64,000 nucleotides of DNA, taken from assembly GCA_003169835.1 (NCBI GenBank), contig PNAI01000025.1, forward strand, positions 1-64,000, given 5' to 3'. The notes below the pieces were generated by a model. The model ran no database searches and was not told the origin of the DNA. It was given only the letters and a program-made list of their open reading frames with translations. The stretch comes from Hyphomicrobiales bacterium (lineage in GTDB: Bacteria > Pseudomonadota > Alphaproteobacteria > Rhizobiales > Xanthobacteraceae). Positions 8,589-20,108 of the stretch are shown piece after piece (position 1 is the stretch's first letter; each line of letters begins with the position of its first letter). A program made the position numbers and the translations under genes.

Positions 8589-9617
8589 ATGGTTGCCCTC
8601 AAAGCCGCCGACATTGATGCATTCATCGCGCGTCCCGATCCCAAGCGCCCGATCGTTCTGGTCTTCGGTCCCGACTTAGGCCTTGTGCGCGAGCGCACCG
8701 AGGCGATCATTCGCGCTTCTGTCGACGATCCACGCGATCCTTTCGCACACGCCCGCCTCGACGGCGATGAGCTTTCCTCCGAACCTTCGCGCCTGATCGA
8801 GGAGGCCTTGACGGTGCCGCTGTTCAGCGGCCGCCGCGCCATTCTGGTCAAGGCCGGGGGACGCAATTTCGCCCCCGCCGTGGAGACGCTGCTGACCGCT
8901 CCGTTGGCCGATTGCCGTGTCGTGATCGAGGCTGGCGATCTGCGCCGCAACGCGCCGTTGCGCAACATCTGCGAGCGCGCAAAAAACGCCATCGTCATCG
9001 CCTGCTACGCCGACGGCGAGCGCGAGCTTGCGCGCCTCATCGACGACGAGATGCGCGCGGCTTCGCTCACCATCGCACCGGACGCGCGCGCTGCTCTCGT
9101 GGCGCTGATCGGCGGTGACCGCCGCGCCTCGCGCAACGAAATCCGCAAGCTCGCCCTCTACGCCCACGGCAAGGACCGCGTCACGCTCGACGACGTCGAC
9201 GCGGTCGTGGCCGATGCCTCTTCGCTCGCGTTCGATGCCATCGCCGATGCCGCCTTCGCCGGAAAGGCGCAGGAGGTGCAGACGCACTACGCCAAGGCAC
9301 GCGGCGCCGGCACCTTGCCCAATGTCATCGCGGGCAGCGCGCTGCGCCAGGTTTTGGACCTTCACCGCGCCAAGCTCGCGATCGAAGCCGGTGATCCGAT
9401 GGAAATTGCCATGGGAAGTTTCCGCCCGGCGGTTCATTTCCGCCGCAAGCCATTTGTCGAGGCCGCCCTGCGTGCCTGGTCATCGGCCCGGCTCGCGGCC
9501 GCCATGCAGCAGCTTGCGTCAGCCGCAAATGACAGCCGCAGACGTCCGGCGCTTGGTGATGCGATTGTGGAACGTGCATTGCTTAGCGTTGCGCAATCAG
9601 CTCGGCGTAGAGACTAG
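8589..9617 (+). CDS. holA: DNA polymerase III delta subunit
   Basis: Clamp-loader subunit that opens the beta sliding clamp. The 342-residue protein has the family N-terminus (DIDAFIARPD, LVFGPDLGLVRERTEAII), the LPLFSG-like stretch VPLFSGRRAILVK, and the helical C-terminal collar (RRKPFVEAALRAWSSARL). It starts 27 bases after lptE and converges with parB, with an 11-base gap. The order leuS-lptE-holA supports the call. Confidence 0.93.
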   Translation: MVALKAADIDAFIARPDPKRPIVLVFGPDLGLVRERTEAIIRASVDDPRDPFAHARLDGDELSSEPSRLIEEALTVPLFSGRRAILVKAGGRNFAPAVETLLTAPLADCRVVIEAGDLRRNAPLRNICERAKNAIVIACYADGERELARLIDDEMRAASLTIAPDARAALVALIGGDRRASRNEIRKLALYAHGKDRVTLDDVDAVVADASSLAFDAIADAAFAGKAQEVQTHYAKARGAGTLPNVIAGSALRQVLDLHRAKLAIEAGDPMEIAMGSFRPAVHFRRKPFVEAALRAWSSARLAAAMQQLASAANDSRRRPALGDAIVERALLSVAQSARRRD

Positions 9618-9628
9618 CCTCGCGTCGT

Positions 9629-10504
9629 TCAATCCCGCGACAATCTGCGCAGCACTTCGTCGAGCTGATCGAGATCGTTATACTTGATGCTCAATGTGCC
9701 GCCCTTGCCGCGATGATCGACGCTCACCGAAAGCCCGAGCGCATCCGACACCCGCTTTTCCAGCGCCACCGTATCGGCATCCTTGTGCAACCGCGCGCGC
9801 GCCTTCGACGGCTTGCCGGCGGCGGCCGCCCGCTCTTGCCCAATCGCCTCGACCTGGCGCACGTTGAGCCCGCGATCCACGATGTCGCGCGCGACCGTTT
9901 CCGGATCGGCCATGTTGACCAGCGCGCGCGCATGCCCGGCCGAAAGCTTGCCAGCATTGATATAGGCTTTCACCGTTTCCGGCAGCCGCAGCAACCGCAA
10001 TGTATTGGCGATATGGCTGCGGCTCTTGCCCACGATATGCGCGATATCGTCCTGCGAATGGTTGAACTCGCTGGCCAGCGCCTGATAGCCGGAGGCTTCC
10101 TCGAGCGCATTGAGATCGGCGCGTTGCACGTTTTCGATGATCGCAAGCTCAAGCGCCTCGGCGTCGCTCACATCCAGTACGACAATCGGAACTTCGTGCA
10201 GGCTCGCGCGCTGCGCCGCGCGCCACCGCCGCTCGCCAGCAATGATCTCGAAACTGTCGGTGGCGCCGCGCGCGCCACGCACAACGATCGGCTGGATCAT
10301 GCCGCGCTCGCGCAACGACTGCGCCAGTTCTTCAAGCTCGATCTCGGAAAATATCCGCCGCGGGTTACGCGGATTGGGTTTTACGAATTCGATCGGCACG
10401 CGGCGCTGCCCGCGCGCACGCTCGGCATCCGGCGCGCCTTCGACGTCACCGATCAACGCCGCAAGTCCGCGCCCCAGTCGCGATCGTGCCGCGTCTTCAA
10501 CCAT
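9629..10504 (-). CDS. parB: Chromosome partitioning protein ParB
   Basis: CTP-dependent DNA clamp that loads at parS and organises the origin region. The 291-residue protein has the CTPase motif GERRWRAA near the N-terminal third, an NPRNPRR box, the central HTH (HIVGKSRSHIANTLRLLRL) and the C-terminal dimerisation segment (LDEVLRRLSRD). The short N-terminus SRLGRGLAALIGD matches the ParA-stimulating region. parA lies 48 bases upstream on the same strand. Two parS sites are seen at 14203-14261. Confidence 0.96.
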   Translation of the reverse strand: MVEDAARSRLGRGLAALIGDVEGAPDAERARGQRRVPIEFVKPNPRNPRRIFSEIELEELAQSLRERGMIQPIVVRGARGATDSFEIIAGERRWRAAQRASLHEVPIVVLDVSDAEALELAIIENVQRADLNALEEASGYQALASEFNHSQDDIAHIVGKSRSHIANTLRLLRLPETVKAYINAGKLSAGHARALVNMADPETVARDIVDRGLNVRQVEAIGQERAAAAGKPSKARARLHKDADTVALEKRVSDALGLSVSVDHRGKGGTLSIKYNDLDQLDEVLRRLSRD

Positions 10505-10552
10505 GATCTGCCGAACCTTCCACCGTGCGCTAATCGTTTCGCCCGCGAATCG

Positions 10553-11458
10553 TCATGCGATTGCGCGCAATTCCTTCTCACGCTGAATAATTTCCGTCGC
10601 CAGCCGCAAGTACGCTTCGCTGCCGACGCACTTGAGATCGTACACCAGCACCGGCTTGCCGTACGACGGCGCTTCCGAGACGCGCACGTTGCGCGGGATG
10701 ATCGTGTCGTAAACCTTCGACCCCATAAATTGACGCACGTCGGCCACCACCTGGCCCGAGAGATTATTTCGCGCGTCATACATGGTGAGCACGACGCCGT
10801 GGATTGTCAGTCCCGGATTGAGCGTGGACTTGACCTGCTCCACCGTCTTGATGAGCTGCGACAAACCTTCGAGCGCGAAGAACTCGCATTGCAGCGGCAC
10901 TAAGATGGCATGCGCCGCTGCCATCGCGTTGACCGTGATCAGATTGAGCGACGGCGGACAATCGACCAGCACATAAGTGAAATCGCTGCTCGCAATCGAT
11001 TTGCGGGTATTGAGCCCCGCGATCGCATTGCGCAAACGAAACGCTCGATCGCGCGCCTGGCCGATTTCGAGCTCCAACCCTGAAAGGTCCATGGTGGACG
11101 GTGCGATCGCGAGCCGCGGCACTGCGGTCGGAACTACCGAATCGCGCAGCGGCGCTTCGCCGATCAGCACGTCATATGTTGAACAGCGGCGATTGCGCCG
11201 ATCGATGCCCAGCCCGGTTGACGCGTTGCCCTGCGGATCGAGATCGATCACCAGCACTTGCTCGCCGATCGCCGCGAGTGCTGTGCCGAGATTGATCGCA
11301 GTCGTAGTCTTACCGACGCCACCTTTTTGATTGGCGATCGCTAGCACGCGCGGCGGCTTCGCCGGCTCCGCTCGCGTGAACGCCACCACATCGGACTCCG
11401 GCGCAGCCGGATTTGGCTGGCCCGGTTCGACAGACGAGAAGTTGGAGATGTCGCTCAT
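10553..11458 (-). CDS. parA: Chromosome partitioning ATPase ParA
   Basis: Deviant Walker ATPase that pulls ParB-parS complexes apart. The 301-residue protein has Walker A' QKGGVGKTT (44-52), VLVIDLDPQGNAS (switch I / A' region), and YVLVDCPPSLN (Walker B). The first 36 residues are a Pro/Ala-rich extension before the core and are not typical of the smallest ParA proteins. parA-parB form an operon, and rsmG lies 36 bases upstream on the same strand, so the run mnmG-rsmG-parA-parB may be co-transcribed. Confidence 0.96.
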   Translation of the reverse strand: MSDISNFSSVEPGQPNPAAPESDVVAFTRAEPAKPPRVLAIANQKGGVGKTTTAINLGTALAAIGEQVLVIDLDPQGNASTGLGIDRRNRRCSTYDVLIGEAPLRDSVVPTAVPRLAIAPSTMDLSGLELEIGQARDRAFRLRNAIAGLNTRKSIASSDFTYVLVDCPPSLNLITVNAMAAAHAILVPLQCEFFALEGLSQLIKTVEQVKSTLNPGLTIHGVVLTMYDARNNLSGQVVADVRQFMGSKVYDTIIPRNVRVSEAPSYGKPVLVYDLKCVGSEAYLRLATEIIQREKELRAIA

Positions 11459-11494
11459 GGTGCGGACCCGATTGTTGGCCGAATCATGCTGAAT

Positions 11495-12172
11495 TTACTG
11501 TTTGTCGCGCCGCGCTGCACTGTGGATAACGACCACGCGCGCGTGCGGGTTCGTCTTACTTGGCACCAGTGTTGATTTGATGGTCCAACATTTAGCCGCA
11601 TCGGTCAATTCAGCCTCTACATCTTGCCCTTTGAGAAACAGGCCTTTTGCACCTGTTTTCAGAAGCGGTGCCGCTAAATCGAGCAACTTATCGAGCGGCG
11701 CCACCGCCCGAGCGGTCACGACATCGCAGCGTTCGCCAAATGTGGCGGCGAATTCCTCGATTCGCACCGGGTGGACAATTACCGGCAGCCTAAGTGCACG
11801 CGCGGCCTCTTCCAGAAAAACGGCTTTCTTCTTTGTGCTCTCGACCAGATGAACGCGAGCTCCCGCCTGTCCCACAAGCGCACATGCAATCACCAGCCCG
11901 GGAAACCCGCCGCCCGATCCGAGATCGATCCACACCCGCGCCGATGGCGCGAGCGCGATCAATTGCAACGAATCTGCGACATGCCGCGTCCAAATTTCCC
12001 GCAGCGTCGAACGCGCAACGAGATTCATCCTCTGCTGCGCCTCCAGCAGCAGTTCGATCAGCCGATCTAGCCGCGCCGCGACTTCATTTGAAACCGGCGT
12101 GAGTTCCAGCGCGTGCTTCTTGTCGGCGCTCAGATCCATTGCAGGAAAATTATTTTCGCCGGAGCGAGCCAT
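11495..12172 (-). CDS. rsmG: 16S rRNA (guanine-527-N7) methyltransferase RsmG
   Basis: SAM-dependent enzyme that methylates G527 in 16S rRNA, formerly GidB. The 225-residue protein has the SAM-binding motif WIDLGSGGGFPGLVIA, HLVESTKKKAVFL, and the late VTARAVAPLDKLLDLA motif. The ATG at 12172 was used; an internal ATG at 12139 (MDLSADK) is a credible alternative because the first 11 residues are not conserved-looking. It sits 26 bases after mnmG, as in most bacteria. Confidence 0.94.
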   Translation of the reverse strand: MARSGENNFPAMDLSADKKHALELTPVSNEVAARLDRLIELLLEAQQRMNLVARSTLREIWTRHVADSLQLIALAPSARVWIDLGSGGGFPGLVIACALVGQAGARVHLVESTKKKAVFLEEAARALRLPVIVHPVRIEEFAATFGERCDVVTARAVAPLDKLLDLAAPLLKTGAKGLFLKGQDVEAELTDAAKCWTIKSTLVPSKTNPHARVVVIHSAARRDKQ

Positions 12173-12198
12173 GTTTCGCTCAAGATCGCGCGCAGCCT

Positions 12199-14091
12199 TC
12201 AGGCGACGGTACGGTGATTCTTCCGGCGCACATGCGCCACCAGCAATGTAAGCGCAACCGGCGTAATCCCGTCGATGCGGCCCGCCTGGCCAATGGTACG
12301 GGGCCGAATCGATTTCAGTTTGTGGCTCAATTCGTTTGAAAGCCCAGGAATTCGTGCGTAGTCGATGTCTTCGGGCAGATCGAAGCCTTCGTCGCGGCGA
12401 TACGCAGCCACATCCGCGGCTTGACGCTCAAGATAGACTGCGTATTTGGCATCGATCTCGAGTTGCTCGGCGATCTTGCCGCTGACCGCGGAAAATTCCG
12501 GCCAGATGCGCGCGATGTCGGAAAATCCAAGCGTCGGATAGGACAGCAGCTCGAATGCGGTCCGCCGCACGCCGTCGCGATTGAGCTTGATGCCGAATCG
12601 TTTTCCTTCGGTCGGCGTGATCGCGCGCGCATGCGCAAGCGCCTTCGCGCTATCAAGTGCCGCCATCTTCACGCGGAAATGTTTTTCACGCGTCGAACTC
12701 ACACAACCGATGGCGATTCCTTTTGCCGTGAGCCGCTGATCTGCATTGTCGGCACGCAAAGTGAGCCGGTATTCCGCGCGCGAGGTGAACATCCGATAGG
12801 GTTCCGACACACCGCGCGTGACCAGATCGTCGATCATCACGCCCAGATAACCTTCGGAACGATCGAACACGATCGACGGCTTTTCGCCGGAATCATTTGC
12901 GCTCGCGAGTGCCGCCGCATTGAGTCCTGCAATCAAACCTTGCGCCGCCGCTTCCTCATAGCCGGTCGTGCCATTGATCTGACCCGCTAGGAACAAACCA
13001 TGAATCCGCTTTGTCTCTAGTGTCGATGAAAGCTCGCGCGGATCGACATAGTCGTACTCGATCGCGTAGCCGGGCCGCACGACGCGCGCGCGCTCAAGTC
13101 CCGGGATCGTCGCGACCAGCGCGAGCTGGACGTCCTCCGGCAGCGACGTAGAAATCCCGTTGGGATAAACCGTCGAGTCGTCGAGACCTTCCGGTTCAAG
13201 AAAAATCTGATGGCCATCGCGTTCGCCGAAACGGACGATCTTGTCTTCAATCGACGGGCAATAGCGTGGTCCGGCGCTTTTGATCTGGCCCGAATACATC
13301 GGCGAGCGGTGCACGTTCGCACGAATGACTTCATGCGTGGCCGCAGTCGTACGCGTGATCGCGCAGGATACTTGGCGATTTTCGATGCGCTCCGTGAGCA
13401 TCGAGAACGGCTCCGGCGGCTCATCGCCGGGCTGCATCGCCAGACTAGCCCAATCGATCGTCTTGCCGTCGAGCCGTGGCGGTGTGCCGGTTTTTAGCCG
13501 CCCCAGCGTAAAGCCAAACCGCTCCAGCGTTCGCGATAGCCCAAGCGCCGGCGCTTCCCCGACACGGCCAGCGGGCGTTTGATGTTCTCCGATATGGATG
13601 AGCCCGCGCAGAAACGTGCCTGTCGTGAGCACCACGGCACCGGCTCCGAACGTCCGTCCATCGACGAGCCGTACCGCTTCGGTGCGATTGCCGCCGACCT
13701 CAATGTCATCCACCTCGCCTTCGATCACTGTGAGATTTTCTGTCTCGCGGATCGCCTGCTGCATGGCCGCGGCGTACAGCTTGCGGTCGGCCTGCGCACG
13801 CGGGCCCCGCACGGCGGGCCCTTTGCGGCGGTTGAGTACGCGGAACTGAATGCCGCCGCGATCCGCGACCCGCCCCATCAGCCCGTCCAGCGCATCGATT
13901 TCCCGCACCAGATGACCCTTCCCCAATCCCCCGATGGCCGGATTGCAGGACATGGCGCCGATGGTGTCGAACCGATGCGTCACCAGCGCCGTGGTAGCGC
14001 CCATACGCGCTGACGCCGCCGCGGCCTCGCAGCCGGCGTGACCACCGCCAATCACAACGACATCGAATTGGCTATCGAGTTGGCGCTTCAT
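12199..14091 (-). CDS. mnmG: tRNA uridine 5-carboxymethylaminomethyl modification enzyme MnmG
   Basis: FAD-dependent subunit that, with MnmE, builds cmnm5U at the wobble position of several tRNAs. The 630-residue protein has the FAD dinucleotide motif [15 protein letters not shown], the conserved [20 protein letters not shown] stretch, [19 protein letters not shown], and a GIDA-type C-terminal helical domain. Its length is standard. It is followed by rsmG and preceded by a 229-base gap holding two parS sites, with mnmE beyond it on the same strand. Confidence 0.97.
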   Translation of the reverse strand: MKRQLDSQFDVVVIGGGHAGCEAAAASARMGATTALVTHRFDTIGAMSCNPAIGGLGKGHLVREIDALDGLMGRVADRGGIQFRVLNRRKGPAVRGPRAQADRKLYAAAMQQAIRETENLTVIEGEVDDIEVGGNRTEAVRLVDGRTFGAGAVVLTTGTFLRGLIHIGEHQTPAGRVGEAPALGLSRTLERFGFTLGRLKTGTPPRLDGKTIDWASLAMQPGDEPPEPFSMLTERIENRQVSCAITRTTAATHEVIRANVHRSPMYSGQIKSAGPRYCPSIEDKIVRFGERDGHQIFLEPEGLDDSTVYPNGISTSLPEDVQLALVATIPGLERARVVRPGYAIEYDYVDPRELSSTLETKRIHGLFLAGQINGTTGYEEAAAQGLIAGLNAAALASANDSGEKPSIVFDRSEGYLGVMIDDLVTRGVSEPYRMFTSRAEYRLTLRADNADQRLTAKGIAIGCVSSTREKHFRVKMAALDSAKALAHARAITPTEGKRFGIKLNRDGVRRTAFELLSYPTLGFSDIARIWPEFSAVSGKIAEQLEIDAKYAVYLERQAADVAAYRRDEGFDLPEDIDYARIPGLSNELSHKLKSIRPRTIGQAGRIDGITPVALTLLVAHVRRKNHRTVA

Positions 14092-14202
14092 GGGACGATT
14101 CTTCGGACGAATCTCGGGACGGTCCTGGGAGTGAATTTCAGTGGCCGCCTTGACGGCCCTGTGTATCGGAGCAGCAAAAGGCGGTCAAAATGAATAACGA
14201 AC

Positions 14203-14218
14203 CGTTTCACGTGAAACA
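14203..14218. promoter_or_regulatory. parS centromere site 1
   Basis: CGTTTCACGTGAAACA matches the widely conserved parS 16-mer TGTTTCACGTGAAACA at 15 of 16 positions; only the first base differs. It lies in the mnmG/mnmE gap, near the parAB genes, where ParB would load. Confidence 0.93.
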
Positions 14219-14245
14219 CTGATCCGAACCACGCGCATAACGATT

Positions 14246-14261
14246 TGTTTCACGTGAAACA
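14246..14261. promoter_or_regulatory. parS centromere site 2 (perfect match)
   Basis: TGTTTCACGTGAAACA is a perfect 16-base parS palindrome. It is 43 bases from site 1, about four helical turns, so both sites present a similar face of the DNA. Confidence 0.96.
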
Positions 14262-14320
14262 GCGGACTTGAGGCTTCTTTAGCGCATAAAGCCACAGCAG
14301 GCCCTTTTCGGCCAATTCAG

Positions 14321-15703
14321 CTATTTTCCAATGCAGAAATCGCGGAATATCACGTCCAGGACGTCCTCGACGTCGACCCTCCCCGTAAGCCGCCCCAACG
14401 CACGACTGGCCAGCCGAAGCTCTTCCGCAACGATATCCTCGCGTCCTTTTGGCCCCTCTTTTACGGCCCGCTCCAGCGCACCTATCGTTTCTTCAAGCGC
14501 CTTCCGGTGGCGTTCGCGCGTGATCAATGCGCCTTCCCCGCCCGTGAAAAACTCCCCTACATAACGTGAAATATGATTCATTAAATGATTCAGTCCTTCG
14601 CCAGTCACAGCAGACAGAGAAAGAATAATAATGAATTGTAATTCTTGTTCATTTATTATCATTTCAGGAGAAATTACACCAGGCAGATCAATCTTGTTAC
14701 GCACCAGCCAGACTTCCGGCCCCCCCTCCATATCTACAGATATACGATGTGTATTTCCGCTCTCCGGGCCGGATCCCGCCTCCACCACCCAAAGCACCAG
14801 GTCCGCGTCGCCTGCCCGCGCCCGTGCGCGCCGGACGCCCTCTTGCTCCACCGGATCGTCGCTATCCCGGATACCGGCGGTATCGAGCACGGTCACAGGA
14901 TAACCGTCGAGATCCAGGTGCACCTCGATCACATCCCGGGTCGTACCCGGAATCGGCGAAACGATCGCGGCTTCCCGCCGGGCAATACGGTTGAACAAGG
15001 TCGACTTGCCCGCGTTCGGCGGGCCCGCAATGGCGACAACCAGTCCCTCCCTCAATCGCTCGCCGCGCGCGGCCCCGGCAAGGGCCTCGGTAATCTCCGC
15101 TTGCAAGCCTCGTGCAACGACCAAAGCCGGCCCGATCAGATCCTCCGGCACACCGGCTTCGTCGGAAAAATCGATGCCCGCTTCAACCAGCGCGAGCGCT
15201 TCGATCAGCCGTGCACGCCAGCTCTCGGCCCGCGCGCCCAAAAATCCTTTGAGTTGGCGAAATGCCTGCCGCCGCTGCGCTTCCGTTTCCGCAGAGATCA
15301 GGTCGGCGAGACCCTCGACCGCCGTCAAATCGAGCCTTCCGTTTTCGAACGCGCGCCGGGTGAATTCCCCTGGCTCGGCCATCCGCAAACCCTCGATTCT
15401 CCCCAATATTGTAAGCACCGCCGCGATGACAGCGCGCCCGCCATGAAGCTGGAGCTCGGCCATGTCTTCGCCGGTCTCGCTTTTCGGCCCGGGAAACCAC
15501 AATGCCAGCGCTTCGTCGATCGTTTCGGCTGTGATCGGATCGCGCAAACGTGCCAGAGTTGCTTTTCGCGGCTCAGGGACGCGGCCCATCATCGTTTCGA
15601 AGGCGAATCGAGCGCGCGGCCCGGAAATCCGCACGACCGCGATCGCAGCCGGTAGCCGGCCAGAGGAGAGGGCGTAGATCGTATCGCGGTTCGCTTGCGT
15701 CAT
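14321..15703 (-). CDS. mnmE: tRNA modification GTPase MnmE
   Basis: Partner of MnmG in wobble-uridine modification; it binds formyl-THF and hydrolyses GTP. The 460-residue protein has the N-terminal tetrahydrofolate-binding domain (TIYALSSG, MMGRVPEPR), a helical domain, and an inserted G domain with AGPPNAGKSTLFN (G1), LDTAGIRDS (G3) and RNKID (G4). The invariant C-terminal FCIGK carries the catalytic Cys. A stretch inside the G domain (IINEQELQFIIILSLS) is encoded by AT-rich codons unlike the rest of the gene. It is transcribed leftward with a parS-bearing gap before mnmG. Confidence 0.96.
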   Translation of the reverse strand: MTQANRDTIYALSSGRLPAAIAVVRISGPRARFAFETMMGRVPEPRKATLARLRDPITAETIDEALALWFPGPKSETGEDMAELQLHGGRAVIAAVLTILGRIEGLRMAEPGEFTRRAFENGRLDLTAVEGLADLISAETEAQRRQAFRQLKGFLGARAESWRARLIEALALVEAGIDFSDEAGVPEDLIGPALVVARGLQAEITEALAGAARGERLREGLVVAIAGPPNAGKSTLFNRIARREAAIVSPIPGTTRDVIEVHLDLDGYPVTVLDTAGIRDSDDPVEQEGVRRARARAGDADLVLWVVEAGSGPESGNTHRISVDMEGGPEVWLVRNKIDLPGVISPEMIINEQELQFIIILSLSAVTGEGLNHLMNHISRYVGEFFTGGEGALITRERHRKALEETIGALERAVKEGPKGREDIVAEELRLASRALGRLTGRVDVEDVLDVIFRDFCIGK

Positions 15704-15792
15704 GACCCACCGAAACGCCTCTATCGAACAGGGGTCAAGGTTTTTCAGCCGGCGCTATGATGACGATGAAAACTAATCAGGAGGCTGTTGCC

Positions 15793-16611
15793 ATGAAGTC
15801 AAAACTCCATCCAGCCGTCGCACTCACCGCTGTGATGTTCACCACATTTGTCATGGCCATGTCTGTTGCGCCGGCGCAGGCCGCGAACGAACTCAAGCGC
15901 GCGTATCACGTCATCGCGAGCAAACAATTCGTCGATCTCACCCACAGCTTCGACGCATCGACGCCGGTGTGGTCGGGCTTCGGTCAAGCCAGGATGACTC
16001 CCGCCGCGGATCCGAAGACGCGCAAACCCTATACCATCAAGGACGACGGATTCCGCACCACGCTCTACGAATTCGTCGGCCAGTATGGCACCCACGTCGA
16101 TCCGCCCGCGCATTTCGATGAAAACGGGAATACCATGGACGAGATTCCACTCAAGCAGATGATCTTGCCGCTGATCGTGCTCGATGCGACCCCGTATCTG
16201 GCGCGCGACCCAAACCACGCCTTTTCGTTGTCCGACCTGAAGGCTTGGGAGAAGAAGCACGGGCGCGTTCCGCCCGGTTCGTTCGTCGCGCTACGCACCG
16301 ATATGTACAAGGATTGGGATAGCAGCCCCGAGCGCTTCAAGCGCAGTCCGTTTCCGGCCTGGGCCTTCGAGACGATCAAGTTTCTCTATGAGAAACGCCG
16401 CGCCACCGCGACCGGCCATGAATCGCTCGACACCGATACCACCGACAAGATGGATTCGGAGACGTACATTCTCCACCGCGGCCATTATCAGATCGAAGTC
16501 ATGGCCAACCTCGACAAGGTGCCGCCCACCGGGGCCCTCATCGTCGTGACCTGGCCAAAGGTCCGAAAGGGTCTTGGCTTTCCGGCGCGCGCTTTCGCAA
16601 TCCTGCCGTAG
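15793..16611 (+). CDS. Secreted cyclase-family metal hydrolase (kynurenine formamidase-like fold)
   Basis: Cyclase-family (PF04199-type) protein of 272 residues. The motif YGTHVDPPAHF gives the metal-binding His/Asp set, and DLTHSFDASTPVW near the N-terminus is also typical. I chose ATG 15793 because CAGGAGG lies 8 bases upstream and it yields a good signal peptide (VALTAVMFTTFVMAMSVAPAQA); an ATG at 15757 would add 12 residues. Enzymes of this family hydrolyse N-formylkynurenine, isatin or similar amides; the substrate here is unknown and the periplasmic location makes a kynurenine role less likely. It converges with the TauE gene. Confidence 0.8.
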   Translation: MKSKLHPAVALTAVMFTTFVMAMSVAPAQAANELKRAYHVIASKQFVDLTHSFDASTPVWSGFGQARMTPAADPKTRKPYTIKDDGFRTTLYEFVGQYGTHVDPPAHFDENGNTMDEIPLKQMILPLIVLDATPYLARDPNHAFSLSDLKAWEKKHGRVPPGSFVALRTDMYKDWDSSPERFKRSPFPAWAFETIKFLYEKRRATATGHESLDTDTTDKMDSETYILHRGHYQIEVMANLDKVPPTGALIVVTWPKVRKGLGFPARAFAILP

Positions 16612-16624
16612 CCGACCTACGTCT

Positions 16625-17374
16625 CTAAAACATATTACGGATCGCCTGTTGTCCTCCGAGCAGCAGCAGCCCCACGAAAAAATACCGCCGGAACGTTTCC
16701 TCGCTCGCCCGTTTGCGGATGATTTGCCCGACGGCCATGCCGGCCAGCGCCGGCAGTACACAAAGCGCCGAACCGGTCGCATTTCCAAGATGCATGACGC
16801 CGTCCCGCCACAGGATCAACGCCAGTGCAATGACGCTGATTGTGAAGGACAACCCGAGCGTTTGCACCAGCTCGTCCTTGCTCAACCCGATCGCCTGGTA
16901 ATAAGGCCCCGCCGGAATAACGAACACGCCTGTGCCACCCGCGACCAATCCGGTCGCCAATCCGATCAGCGGAGAAACCCAAACCTCGTGCTTTCGCGGC
17001 ACCGAGAATTTCACCTTGGTAAGCCCGATGACCGCGTAGACCACGAGCGCCACGCCGAGTCCGCAGGCCGCAAGGCGCGAATTCGCGCTGGTAAGGACTC
17101 CGCCACCAAGCCAAATGCCTGCCACGCTACCCGCCATCAGCGTCCACAATCGCCGCAACAGCGCGACCAGATGCGGCCCGATCAGCATCTGCCAGACATT
17201 CGTCACGAACGTTGGGAAAATCATGATCGCCGCAGCCTCCGCGGGTGTCATGATCAGCGCCAGCAGACCGATGGAGATGCTTGGCAATCCCAGCCCAATG
17301 ACGCCCTTGACCAGCCCCGCCACCAAAAAAGTGGCGATGCTCATTGCAACAACGATTTCGAGGGAAACGTCCAT
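16625..17374 (-). CDS. TauE/SafE-family membrane permease
   Basis: A 249-residue integral membrane protein with about eight hydrophobic helices. The two half-repeats are recognisable: VAGLVKGVIGLGLPSISIGLL in the first and IGLATGLVAGGTGVFVIPAGPY in the second. The family exports or imports small sulfur-containing or organic anions such as sulfite and sulfoacetate. The substrate cannot be read from sequence. Its closest neighbour is the convergent secreted cyclase-family hydrolase, which might supply or remove a related small acid; that link is inference. Confidence 0.85.
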   Translation of the reverse strand: MDVSLEIVVAMSIATFLVAGLVKGVIGLGLPSISIGLLALIMTPAEAAAIMIFPTFVTNVWQMLIGPHLVALLRRLWTLMAGSVAGIWLGGGVLTSANSRLAACGLGVALVVYAVIGLTKVKFSVPRKHEVWVSPLIGLATGLVAGGTGVFVIPAGPYYQAIGLSKDELVQTLGLSFTISVIALALILWRDGVMHLGNATGSALCVLPALAGMAVGQIIRKRASEETFRRYFFVGLLLLGGQQAIRNMF

Positions 17375-17562
17375 GCCTGATCATGCTGGGATTCGCCCGC
17401 CGCAACAATGCGCCATCCGCGAAGCCGCCATGCGTGCGCCGCGAACCGCTTCAGACTGCCGCAATCCTATCCATCAAACCCGCAGACAAGCCAAATTCGG
17501 CGGCATACACTGACATCCCAGGGGCCAAAAAGACGACAAGAGAAACGAAAGAGGAAAGCGCA

Positions 17563-17886
17563 ATGGCCCGTGTCCTTGCATGCGTGCTCATGCTCGCAAC
17601 TTTTACTTTCGCATCCGTGCGCGCCCAGCAGCTAGATACATCCCTGAGCGACAAGCAGATCGTCGCCAACATCCTCAAGGACTGCCGGGAGCTTTACGTG
17701 CGCGCGGCCGCCACATGCGCATGCGTGGATGAGCGGACACGCAACAGCCCGCATTGCGAGAAGGTCCTCAAAGATCTTCCCCCATCGTTCAAGCCGTTTT
17801 GCTCCCGCAAAGACGTAACCCTGCGCGAGGTCAGCATGTACCGTATGCAAAACGAGGGCTTCATCGACCGCAGATGTTCCAAATAA
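17563..17886 (+). CDS. Small secreted six-cysteine protein of unknown function
   Basis: I do not recognise this 107-residue protein. It has a clear signal peptide (LACVLMLATFTFASVRA) and a mature part with six Cys (C41, C52, C54, C65, C80, C105), enough for three disulfides in the periplasm. The start at 17563 is supported by GAGGAAA about 6-12 bases upstream. It has no transmembrane segment after the signal. It lies alone between the divergent TauE gene and the YyaL gene, 106 bases before the latter. Confidence 0.7.
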   Translation: MARVLACVLMLATFTFASVRAQQLDTSLSDKQIVANILKDCRELYVRAAATCACVDERTRNSPHCEKVLKDLPPSFKPFCSRKDVTLREVSMYRMQNEGFIDRRCSK

Positions 17887-17992
17887 ATGAGTGCCTGCGC
17901 GCCACGTCTGTTTCCACCCGAGCGTCAAACCATCACCCGCCCTATCGTCCCTTGCGTCCGCTCCTGAGGCGTCGCAGAGTTTTCCTGCCATC

Positions 17993-20065
<2,073 letters not shown>

Positions 20066-20108
20066 ACGACACTCGCAATACAAGTGCGGCAAAAGACGGG
20101 TGCGGCAA

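Noticed and set aside
14645-15655. A 336-residue open frame antisense to mnmE
   Set aside because: Shadow of mnmE; composition and codon use follow the mnmE frame.
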